Below, piece by piece: positions 1 through 5,456 of a stretch of 10,991 nt of DNA. Positions within the stretch are counted from its first letter, which is position 1, and each line of letters begins with the position of its first letter. Origin of the DNA: JAEUIZ01 sp046155605 (GTDB taxonomy: Bacteria > Planctomycetota > Phycisphaerae > Phycisphaerales > UBA1924); the NCBI GenBank assembly GCA_046155605.1, contig JBJXFQ010000010.1, positions 1 through 10,991 on the forward strand. The letters run 5' to 3'. The translations under genes were made by a program, and so were the position numbers. Below the pieces are notes generated by a model. It ran no database searches. It was given only the letters and a program-made list of their open reading frames with translations, and was not told the origin of the DNA.

Positions 1-1
1 G

Positions 2-250
2 GCCGGCGTCTGGTTCGGCACGCCGGAATCATTTGTTAGATTGTCCGCGTTCTTACCTCAAGGCTTCGGCGGCGAATCCATCGCCACCTGCATCATCGAG
101 GACAGCGGCCGCTACATCGTCGGCGGCTTCGCCGACGGGCCCAACGGCCAGCACCACGCCTTCCTCTGGACCCGCGACGTCCCCGCGCCGGGCACCGTCG
201 CGCTCCTGCTCCCGCTGGCCCTCGCCGCACGCCGACGGCGCGGGCGATAG
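2..250 (+). CDS. HAF-repeat surface protein with PEP-CTERM-like C-terminus (3' end only)
   Basis: This is the last 82 residues of a protein whose start lies before the window; the frame is open from base 2. It contains one unit that looks like the HAF-family extracellular repeat: a stretch IIEDSGRYIVGGFADG followed by HHAFLW, around fragment residues 33-55. The tail (about residues 60-82) has the three parts of a PEP-CTERM-type sorting signal: the motif VPAPGT, a short hydrophobic helix rich in A and L, and a terminal RRRRGR cluster. VPAPGT in place of VPEPS is a variant familiar from planctomycetes. From family knowledge, such proteins are exported and processed at the membrane by an exosortase-like enzyme; no such enzyme lies in this window. 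The TAG stop at 248-250 is 9 nt before the ribokinase start. The substrate or binding role cannot be told from this fragment. Confidence 0.75.
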   Translation, partial: AGVWFGTPESFVRLSAFLPQGFGGESIATCIIEDSGRYIVGGFADGPNGQHHAFLWTRDVPAPGTVALLLPLALAARRRRGR

Positions 251-253
251 ACT
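248..253 (+). promoter_or_regulatory. Candidate -10 box (TAGACT) for rbsK
   Basis: TAGACT ends 6 nt before the GTG start of the ribokinase, which would place transcription initiation at about the start codon. Its first three bases are the TAG stop of the preceding gene, so two of its key positions are explained by that stop. No -35 element is recognisable. Confidence 0.35.
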
Positions 254-259
254 CGCCGC

Positions 260-1219
260 GTGTCCGACGCCCGCCTGTGCGTTCTCGGCTCGATCATCAT
301 GGACCATGTCGTCCGCGCGCCGCGCTTGCCCGCGCCGGGCGAGACCATCCTCGGCGGCCCGCTGACGCTCTTTCCTGGCGGCAAGGGCGCGAATCAGGCC
401 GTCGCCGCCGCTCGGCTCGGGGCCGAGGTCGCGATGATCGGCGCGATGGGCGCCGACGAGCCGGGCCGGGTGCTGCTCGGCGAGCTTGCGGCCGCTGGCG
501 TTGCAACACGGGCCATTCGCATCGTTCCCGATGCCCCCACCGGCGCGGCATTCATCACCGTCGCCGACGGCGGCCAGAACACCATCGTCGTCGTACCCGG
601 GGCCAACGCCCTTGTCACGCCGGATTCCGCCCGTTCCGCGCGCGAGGTCATCGCCCACGCCGATGTCCTCCTGCTCCAACTCGAACTGCCGATCGAGACC
701 ATGCTCGCCGCGGTCGCGCTCGCCGGCGACGTCGGTACGCCCGTCCTCCTCAACGCCGCCCCGGGCCGCCATCTCCCCGTCGAACTCGTGTCTCGCGTCG
801 AGACCCTCGTCGTCAATGAAGTGGAAGCCGGCATCGTCCTCGGCCTGGGCCGCGCCGTCGCCGCCGACGACATCCCCCTCGTTCTCGACCGCCTCATCGC
901 CCTCGGCCCGTCCACCGCCGTCATCACCCTCGGCGACCGCGGGGCCGCGTTCCGCCACGCCCGCGAGGAGCCCGGCCACGTCCCCGCCTTCAAGGTTGAC
1001 GCCATCGACGCCGTCGGCGCGGGCGACGCCTTCACGGCTGCGCTCGCCGTCCGCCTCGTCGAGCACCGGATCAGCGCTCGCATTGATCGCATGGCGGTGC
1101 TCGATGCCGTCTGCTGGGGGTGCGCCGCGGGCGCGCTCGCCACGACCACACCCGGCGCGATGCCGGCGCTGCCGCGGCGGGCCGACGTGCTCACACTCCT
1201 CCGCGGGCAAGGCGGGTAG
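260..1219 (+). CDS. rbsK: Ribokinase / PfkB-family carbohydrate kinase
   Basis: This 319-residue protein matches the usual ribokinase length (about 300-320). Ribokinase phosphorylates D-ribose with ATP to ribose 5-phosphate in the cytoplasm. PfkB signature 1 is visible as GGKGANQ at residues 40-46, followed by AAARLGAEVAMIGAMG. The mid-domain has NAAPGR and the VNEVEAG motif typical of ribokinases. Signature 2 is DAVGAGDAF, with GAGD at 253-256 and D256 as the expected catalytic base. The C-terminal GALATTTPGAMPALP is also ribokinase-like. The start is GTG at 260; no Shine-Dalgarno is visible, but a TAGACT hexamer ends 6 nt upstream. No ribose transporter or regulator is adjacent, so another sugar or nucleoside substrate of the PfkB family cannot be excluded. 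Confidence 0.92.
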   Translation: MSDARLCVLGSIIMDHVVRAPRLPAPGETILGGPLTLFPGGKGANQAVAAARLGAEVAMIGAMGADEPGRVLLGELAAAGVATRAIRIVPDAPTGAAFITVADGGQNTIVVVPGANALVTPDSARSAREVIAHADVLLLQLELPIETMLAAVALAGDVGTPVLLNAAPGRHLPVELVSRVETLVVNEVEAGIVLGLGRAVAADDIPLVLDRLIALGPSTAVITLGDRGAAFRHAREEPGHVPAFKVDAIDAVGAGDAFTAALAVRLVEHRISARIDRMAVLDAVCWGCAAGALATTTPGAMPALPRRADVLTLLRGQGG

Positions 1220-1245
1220 GTCTCCGCAGCGGACCGCACGTGCCG

Positions 1246-1251
1246 TAGAAT
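1246..1251 (+). promoter_or_regulatory. Candidate -10 box (TAGAAT) for the toxin-antitoxin pair
   Basis: TAGAAT lies in the 49-nt gap between rbsK and the antitoxin, ending 17 nt before its ATG. This would give a leader of about 10 nt. It is close to the sigma-70 consensus TATAAT, but no convincing -35 is visible at the expected distance. Confidence 0.4.
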
Positions 1252-1268
1252 ACCGCACGGTACAAGCG

Positions 1269-1532
1269 ATGACAATCAGCTTCCAACTTCCGCCCGCCGT
1301 GGAACAAACTCTCGCTCGCCCGGGCGTCGACCCCTCCGACGAGTTTAAGGAGGCCGGGCTCGTCGAGATGTACCGCCTCGGGCGAATCTCGCATGGCCAA
1401 CTCGCTGAGGGGCTGGGCATCTCGCGCGCCGAGGCCGACACGATTCTCCGGCGTCACAACGTCACCGACGATCTGCTCACCCCCCTCGAACTCGATGCGC
1501 AACTCTCCCGGCTCCGGCCTTTGGTCGGCTGA
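1269..1532 (+). CDS. UPF0175-family antitoxin (HTH-like)
   Basis: This 87-residue protein resembles UPF0175, a family of small proteins that accompany PIN-domain toxins. It has an N-terminal strand (TISFQLPPAVEQTL), then EAGLVEMYRLGRISHGQLAEGLGIS at about residues 28-52, and SRAEADTILRRHNV at 52-65. The run RISHGQLAEGLGISRAEA reads as a helix-turn-helix, consistent with DNA binding and autoregulation. ATG at 1269 is the only plausible start, because upstream in-frame codons give no recognised start near the conserved region. The stop overlaps the toxin start (TGATG), so the two are probably translationally coupled. The inferred role is to neutralise the downstream PIN ribonuclease and repress the operon. 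The family is often annotated only as hypothetical. Confidence 0.82.
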   Translation: MTISFQLPPAVEQTLARPGVDPSDEFKEAGLVEMYRLGRISHGQLAEGLGISRAEADTILRRHNVTDDLLTPLELDAQLSRLRPLVG

Positions 1533-2014
1533 TGCTCGTCGTCTCGGACACATCGCCGCTCAACTACCTCGTGCTCATTGGGCACGACGGTGTGTTAGCG
1601 TCGCTCTTTGGCAGAGTGCTCACGGTTCCGAGTGTGGTCGCCGAGCTGGGGCACACGCGATCACCCGAACGCGTCCGCGCCTGGGCTGCCGCGCCACCCT
1701 CGTGGCTGGAGATACGATCACCACGACTCGTGAATCCGTCGTTACGCCTTGGTCCGGGCGAGGCGGAGGCGATCAGCCTGGCCTCCGAAGTCAACGCTGA
1801 CGCGGTGCTGATCGATGAGCGAAGGGGCGCTCAGGCAGCCGCCGGCCTTGGCCTCCTCGTCACGGGGACGCTGGGCGTTGTCCAACTCGCGCACGAGAAA
1901 GGCCTGCTCCGGCTTCCCGACGCCATCGCCGCACTTCGCGGAACCTCCTTCCGCGCTTCTGAGGGCTTGCTCGCCGAGATGCTCCGTCGCTCCGCCTCGC
2001 CACCGCCACGATAA
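1532..2014 (+). CDS. DUF3368-family PIN-domain toxin (putative ribonuclease)
   Basis: This 160-residue protein matches the DUF3368 branch of PIN-domain proteins. The hallmark opening VVSDTSPLNYL supplies the first acidic residue (D6). PSVVAEL supplies E38, GPGEAEAISLA supplies E77, and VLIDERRG supplies D95, completing a PIN-type Mg2+ site. GLLVTGTLGVVQLAHEKGLL at about 107-126 is the usual DUF3368 continuation. PIN toxins are Mg2+-dependent RNases that cut tRNA, rRNA or mRNA; the target here is unknown. The ATG shares one base with the antitoxin stop (TGATG), and no separate Shine-Dalgarno is visible, so translation probably depends on the antitoxin reading through. All four acidic positions are present, so the toxin looks intact. 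The TAA stop is 10 nt before the permease start. Confidence 0.85.
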   Translation: MLVVSDTSPLNYLVLIGHDGVLASLFGRVLTVPSVVAELGHTRSPERVRAWAAAPPSWLEIRSPRLVNPSLRLGPGEAEAISLASEVNADAVLIDERRGAQAAAGLGLLVTGTLGVVQLAHEKGLLRLPDAIAALRGTSFRASEGLLAEMLRRSASPPPR

Positions 2015-2017
2015 ACT
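2012..2017 (+). promoter_or_regulatory. Candidate -10 box (TAAACT) for the ABC permease
   Basis: TAAACT begins with the toxin's TAA stop and ends 7 nt before the permease ATG at 2025. Spacing fits a leaderless transcript, but the TA is dictated by the stop codon, so the evidence is weak by itself. No -35 is recognisable inside the toxin gene. Confidence 0.3.
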
Positions 2018-2024
2018 CGCTCCC

Positions 2025-3734
2025 ATGCGGCCACGCGCCTGGCACACCTCCCTCAACTTCCTCCTCATCGCCGTCCTCGCGCTCGCGCTCCTCTATCCCA
2101 TCGCCCTGACCATCCGCGGCGGCTTCGCCTCTGACGTCGCCACCGGCTCGGGCTTCACCCTCTCCCACATCGCCCTCATCTTTCAGGACCCCGTCACCCG
2201 CGGCGAACTCGTCAACTCCACCATCGTCGCCACGCTCACCACCGCCCTCGCCATCCTCATCGCCCTCCCGCTCGCCCTGATCTCGGCCCGACACCGCTTC
2301 CCCTTTAAGGGCCTCCTCAACGCCTTCGTCCTCGTTCCGCTCATCCTTCCGCCCTTCGTCGGTGCCATCGGTGCCCGCGCCATCCTCGGGCACAAGGGGA
2401 TGCTCAACGCCCTCCTCGGCACCGACTGGGACATCCTCGGCGACGCCAAACTCCTGGGCGTCGTCGTCCTCCAGGCGCTCTCGCTCTACCCGATCATCTT
2501 TCTCAACGCCTCCGCCGCGCTCGCCAACCTTGATCCCGCCCTCGACGAGGCCGCGCAATCGCTCGGTGCAAGCCCGATCCGCCGGCTCTTTCGGATCACG
2601 CTCCCGCTGATCCGCTCGGGCGTCTTCGCCGGCGCGACCATCGTCTTCATCTGGTCCTTCACCGAACTCGGCACGCCGTTGATGTTCGACTACTACCAGG
2701 TGCTGCCCGTCCGCATCTTCAACGGCCTGCGCGAGGTCTCCAACTCCGCTCAGCCCTACGCCGCCACCGTCGTCCTCCTCGCCGCCGCCATCCTCTTCTA
2801 TGTGCTTGGCAAGCGCCTCTTTGCCGGGCGCGCGTACCCGATGTATGCCAAGGCTTCGCGGGCCGCCTCCGAGAAGCCGCTCACGGGCCTTCGCGGCTGG
2901 CTCGCCACCGGTGCCTTCGCGCTTGTCTCGTTTCTCGCCGTCCTCCCGCACCTGGGCGTCGTCCTCACCTCGATCAGCGCCACCGGCCAGTGGTACGACA
3001 CGATCCTGCCCTCGTCCTTCACCGCCGATCACTACCGCCAGGCGCTCGGTGCCGCTGACTCGTTCCGTGCCATCGTCAATAGCCTGAAATACGCCTCCGT
3101 CGCCGTCGTCGTGGACATCATCCTGGGCATCGCCATCGCCTATCTGCTCGTTCGCGGCACGGGCCGCGGCAAGGCCACGCTCGACGCCCTCTGCATGCTC
3201 CCGCTCGCGGTGCCGGGCCTCGTCCTCGCCTTCGGCTACGTCGCGGTCAGCCAGCGATGGCCCATGGGACGCACCGGACCGCTGGGCGACATGATCCTCG
3301 GCGCGGACCCAAACCCCATCCCGCTCCTCATCATCGCCTATGCCGTCCGCCGGCTGCCCTACATCGTCCGATCGACCGTCGCCGGCCTCGAACAGACCTC
3401 GGGTGAACTCGAAGAGGCCGCGGCGAATCTCGGCGCGTCACGCTGGACAACCATCCGCCGCGTCACGGTGCCGCTGATCCTCGCCAACCTCATCGCCGGC
3501 TCGCTGCTGGTCTTCAGTTTCTCGATGCTCGAGGTGAGCGACTCCCTCATCCTCGCGCAGCAGGCCCGCCACTACCCCGTCACCCGCGCCATCCTCTCGT
3601 TCATGGAACGCCTCCGCGACGGGCCCAACATCGCCAGCGCCATGGGCGTCTGGGGCATGGCACTCCTCACCGTCACGCTCGTCGGTGCCTCCGCCATGAT
3701 CGGCAAGAAACTCGGCTCCATCTTCCGCGCGTGA
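2025..3734 (+). CDS. Fused two-domain ABC transporter permease (Fe(III)/thiamine FbpB-like)
   Basis: This is a 569-residue inner-membrane protein with about twelve hydrophobic helices in two homologous halves. Each half carries the EAA loop that docks onto the ATPase: DEAAQSLGASPIRRLFRITLPLI at residues 174-196, and EEAAANLGASRWTTIRRVTVPLI at about 463-485. Such double permeases belong to the FbpB/ThiP-type group of binding-protein-dependent importers, usually for ferric iron, sometimes thiamine or other substrates. The frame is open further upstream into the toxin gene, but ATG 2025 is preferred: residues before it are not hydrophobic or conserved, and MRPRAWHTSLNFLL begins the first helix. 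No ATP-binding subunit or periplasmic binding protein lies on either side, which is unusual because these normally share an operon. The substrate is therefore uncertain; iron is the default guess. Confidence 0.88.
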   Translation: MRPRAWHTSLNFLLIAVLALALLYPIALTIRGGFASDVATGSGFTLSHIALIFQDPVTRGELVNSTIVATLTTALAILIALPLALISARHRFPFKGLLNAFVLVPLILPPFVGAIGARAILGHKGMLNALLGTDWDILGDAKLLGVVVLQALSLYPIIFLNASAALANLDPALDEAAQSLGASPIRRLFRITLPLIRSGVFAGATIVFIWSFTELGTPLMFDYYQVLPVRIFNGLREVSNSAQPYAATVVLLAAAILFYVLGKRLFAGRAYPMYAKASRAASEKPLTGLRGWLATGAFALVSFLAVLPHLGVVLTSISATGQWYDTILPSSFTADHYRQALGAADSFRAIVNSLKYASVAVVVDIILGIAIAYLLVRGTGRGKATLDALCMLPLAVPGLVLAFGYVAVSQRWPMGRTGPLGDMILGADPNPIPLLIIAYAVRRLPYIVRSTVAGLEQTSGELEEAAANLGASRWTTIRRVTVPLILANLIAGSLLVFSFSMLEVSDSLILAQQARHYPVTRAILSFMERLRDGPNIASAMGVWGMALLTVTLVGASAMIGKKLGSIFRA

Positions 3735-3746
3735 TCATGGCTCCTT

Positions 3747-3777
3747 GGTGGCACCGGTCTCCTGACCGGTGGCTACC
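3747..3777. repeat. Palindrome between convergent genes (possible bidirectional terminator)
   Basis: In the 47-nt gap between the permease stop and the end of the - strand zinc-ribbon gene, CACCGGTC (3752-3759) and GACCGGTG (3764-3771) form an 8-bp stem with a TCCT loop. GGT and ACC outside can extend it with a small bulge. Its position between convergent stops suits a two-way terminator, although there is no T-run. The same GACCGGTGGC core recurs at 4985. Confidence 0.55.
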
Positions 3778-3781
3778 ACTC

Positions 3782-4840
3782 CTACCTTGTCTCTCCGCTA
3801 TTCTTCGTCACTCTCTCCGTCACTCCCGCGCTCGCCCTGATCCGCCATGAAGCCCCGCAATCCGGGCACGCCACGCACCTGTCCGCCGCGGGCGTGAGGT
3901 CGATGAGCGTCCGCGCGCACGTCGCGCACCGCCCGTGCTCCCTCATCACTTCCGCCACCCTCCGCGCCGAAACATACGAATCCGTCGTCAAGATCCCCGC
4001 CCCCACCACCGCGCCGAGCGCCACCGCGCCCGCCATCACCAGCAACGCCTCCAGACCCTTCGGCCCGCGCATCGAGTCCGCGATCAACAGGCCCGACGCC
4101 ATCACCACGAGGGCCGCCGCAAGGGCCATCAGCCACCGCATCAATCCCCCGACACCACGCAACTCGCGCACCAGCGCCCGCCGTTCCTTCGCCTCCATCT
4201 GCTCCCGCCGCTCAATCGGCATCACCCACAGCCGCGTGTCCACCACCGGCGTGAATCGCCCGCGGTCATCCGGCGTCACTCGTTTCGATCGCGGTTGCAC
4301 CAGCCCAAAGAGCGTCACCACCCAGTTCCGCCTCCGCTGAATCGTTCGCGCCGCGCCGTTCTCCCAGTGCGGCACCGTCACCCGCTCCGCCCGCCATGCC
4401 GCCCCGCACTCCGGGCACACCAGACACCCATCCTCCGCGGCCACCGCGGCCTGCAGGTCATATCCGCACGCCCCGCAATAGCCTTCGGCCACCGCCGTCC
4501 CGGCGATCGCGCCAGGAACCCGCCGCCGCGCCATGCGCCGCAGCACGATCGCCATGACCCCGAGTCCGCCCCAAAGCACGATTCGTCCGAACCATGACCC
4601 GCGAGCAAGGACTCCGGCACCCCCCACCACCACGACCCATAGCCCCACGAACGTCAGCGATAGCGCGAAGTTCTCCCACCCGCCGCGTTTCTGCTCCGCC
4701 TTGATCCCCTCGTTCAGTCGCTTCGCCAGCGCCAGCCGCTCTTCGTCGCGCCCCGCGTCGCTCTCGCGCGCCGCACGCAGCGACAACGCCTCAAACGGCC
4801 GCCCGCGATCATCAACCTGCTTCGATGCCTCGCTCGACAC
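3782..4840 (-). CDS. Membrane protein with duplicated [2 TM + zinc ribbon] units
   Basis: I cannot assign a function to this 352-residue protein, but its architecture is clear. Residues 1-55 are charged and cytosolic-looking. Two hydrophobic helices (about 59-80 and 84-101) are followed by a zinc ribbon with C122, C125, C139, C142 and C145. A hydrophilic linker leads to two more helices (about 234-254 and 264-284) and a second ribbon with C305, C308, C322, C325 and C328. The cysteine spacing C-x2-C-x13-C-x2-C-x2-C is identical in both, and both end in CPxCGAxW or CPxCGASW, so the protein is an internal duplication. Such ribbon-plus-helix proteins are frequent hypothetical proteins in planctomycetes. 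The start is GTG at 4840 with no Shine-Dalgarno; TATGCT ends 6 nt upstream. It is divergent from gdx and convergent with the permease. Confidence 0.8.
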   Translation of the reverse strand: MSSEASKQVDDRGRPFEALSLRAARESDAGRDEERLALAKRLNEGIKAEQKRGGWENFALSLTFVGLWVVVVGGAGVLARGSWFGRIVLWGGLGVMAIVLRRMARRRVPGAIAGTAVAEGYCGACGYDLQAAVAAEDGCLVCPECGAAWRAERVTVPHWENGAARTIQRRRNWVVTLFGLVQPRSKRVTPDDRGRFTPVVDTRLWVMPIERREQMEAKERRALVRELRGVGGLMRWLMALAAALVVMASGLLIADSMRGPKGLEALLVMAGAVALGAVVGAGILTTDSYVSARRVAEVMREHGRCATCARTLIDLTPAADRCVACPDCGASWRIRASAGVTERVTKNSGETR

Positions 4841-4846
4841 GACCCC

Positions 4847-4852
4847 AGCATA
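4847..4852 (-). promoter_or_regulatory. Candidate -10 box (TATGCT) for the duplicated zinc-ribbon gene
   Basis: On the - strand TATGCT ends 6 nt before the GTG start. No Shine-Dalgarno lies between, so a leaderless transcript is plausible. It is not constrained by an overlapping stop codon. No clear -35 is visible 16-18 bp upstream. Confidence 0.45.
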
Positions 4853-4880
4853 CGACCGCGATCAACGCCTCGTGCCTCGC

Positions 4881-4900
4881 TGCCTTCGTGCCTTCGTGCC
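4881..4900. repeat. Short tandem repeat, 8-bp unit TGCCTTCG x 2.5
   Basis: Two perfect copies of TGCCTTCG are followed by TGCC, with a degenerate copy (CGTGCCTCGC) just before. The repeat sits between the divergent zinc-ribbon and gdx genes. No function can be inferred. Confidence 0.6.
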
Positions 4901-4906
4901 GGGTGC

Positions 4907-4935
4907 CCTCAGTCAACCGCTTCGGTTGACTGAGG
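4907..4935. promoter_or_regulatory. Perfect 13-bp-arm palindrome between divergent genes
   Basis: CCTCAGTCAACCG (4907-4919) and CGGTTGACTGAGG (4923-4935) are exact reverse complements around a CTT loop. Because it lies upstream of both divergent genes, it cannot be an end-of-gene terminator for either. An operator, a leader hairpin for gdx or a mobile palindromic element are the options. Both arms contain TTGACT on opposite strands, which resembles a -35 element, but no matching -10 is visible at 16-18 bp. Confidence 0.6.
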
Positions 4936-4984
4936 CGCGACGACGCCCCAAATACCGCACCAGTCGATCTCGCAAGGCTCATTC

Positions 4985-4997
4985 GACCGGTGGCACC
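4985..4997. repeat. Second copy of the GACCGGTGGC motif
   Basis: GACCGGTGGCACC here closely matches GACCGGTGGCTACC at 3764-3777 and contains the GTGGCACC of the other arm of that palindrome. A GGCACC/GGTGCC inverted repeat (4992-4997 and 5009-5014) follows. It may be a fragment of a dispersed intergenic palindromic repeat. Confidence 0.45.
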
Positions 4998-5044
4998 CGA
5001 TGCGGCCCGGTGCCTCGATGCCTCTTCCTCGTCCTTATTGCTTC

Positions 5045-5050
5045 TATCCT
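5045..5050 (+). promoter_or_regulatory. Candidate -10 box (TATCCT) for gdx
   Basis: TATCCT lies in a pyrimidine-rich stretch 67 nt before the gdx ATG, giving a leader of about 60 nt. The same hexamer stands in front of the amidohydrolase and the small membrane-protein gene. No clear -35 is visible. Confidence 0.35.
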
Positions 5051-5105
5051 CTTCTCCGCGCCCTCAGTTCCCTCCGATCCCTCTGAGTTCTCTTCTCCCA
5101 CCACC

Positions 5106-5110
5106 AAGGA
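5106..5110 (+). promoter_or_regulatory. Shine-Dalgarno AAGGA for gdx
   Basis: AAGGA lies 7 nt before ATG 5118. It decides the start of gdx against the long open frame that continues upstream into non-conserved sequence. Confidence 0.6.
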
Positions 5111-5117
5111 ACCGCAG

Positions 5118-5456
5118 ATGACCTACGTCTATCTTGCCCTCGCCATCCTCTGCGAAGCCGGATGGGCCATCGGCATGAAGGCCTCCCACGGCCTCTCGCG
5201 CCCGCTCCCCACCGCCATCACCGCCGTCCTCTACATCCTCAGCCTCATCTTCCTCGCCCTCGCCACCCGCCGCCTCGACCTCGGCACCACCTACGCCATC
5301 TGGGCCGGCCTCGGTGCCGTCCTCATCGCCATCGCCGGCGTCGTCGCATTCAGCGAATCCGTCTCACCGCTCAAAGTCGCCTCGATCGCCTTCATCATCA
5401 TCGGCGTCGTCGGCCTCCAACTCGCCTCGCCCCACGCCGCGCCGGCTACTCCTTGA
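5118..5456 (+). CDS. gdx: Guanidinium exporter, small multidrug resistance family (Gdx/SugE)
   Basis: This 112-residue four-helix inner-membrane protein is a proton-coupled exporter of the SMR family. It matches the SugE/Gdx branch rather than EmrE: CEAGWAIGMKASHGLSRPLPT near the N-terminus, then DLGTTYAIWAGLGAV, and a closing helix IIIGVVGLQLA. The residues known to build the guanidinium site in Gdx transporters are present at the same numbers: E13, W16, S42, Y59 and W62. The protein acts as an antiparallel homodimer and exports guanidinium in exchange for protons; a single gene is enough in this branch. ATG 5118 follows an AAGGA Shine-Dalgarno. The 277-nt upstream interval holds a perfect palindrome but no guanidine riboswitch that I can recognise. 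The 3' end overlaps the convergent amidohydrolase by 11 bp. Confidence 0.93.
   Translation: MTYVYLALAILCEAGWAIGMKASHGLSRPLPTAITAVLYILSLIFLALATRRLDLGTTYAIWAGLGAVLIAIAGVVAFSESVSPLKVASIAFIIIGVVGLQLASPHAAPATP

Noticed and set aside
53..1441. Long open frame of 462 codons on the - strand opposite rbsK
   Set aside because: Its translation is a run of D, G, E, R and A without any motif, and the + strand carries an intact ribokinase and antitoxin. Long antisense frames are expected in GC-rich codon-biased DNA.
1815..2024. Upstream extension of the permease into the toxin gene
   Set aside because: The extra 70 residues are non-hydrophobic and unconserved, and overlap the toxin in another frame; ATG 2025 directly precedes the first membrane helix.
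1860..3032. Open frame of 390 codons on the - strand opposite the permease
   Set aside because: Low-complexity charged composition and no motif; it lies fully across the toxin and permease genes, which are well supported.
4533..5117. Upstream extension of gdx
   Set aside because: The added residues resemble translated non-coding sequence, and AAGGA with ATG 5118 gives the normal SMR length of about 110 residues.
4841..5117. Guanidine riboswitch before gdx
   Set aside because: I looked for the paired hairpins with ACGR loops of the guanidine-II class and for guanidine-I or -III core motifs. Only one weak GGCG/CGCC hairpin with ACGA in its loop (4934-4947) was found, which is not enough.
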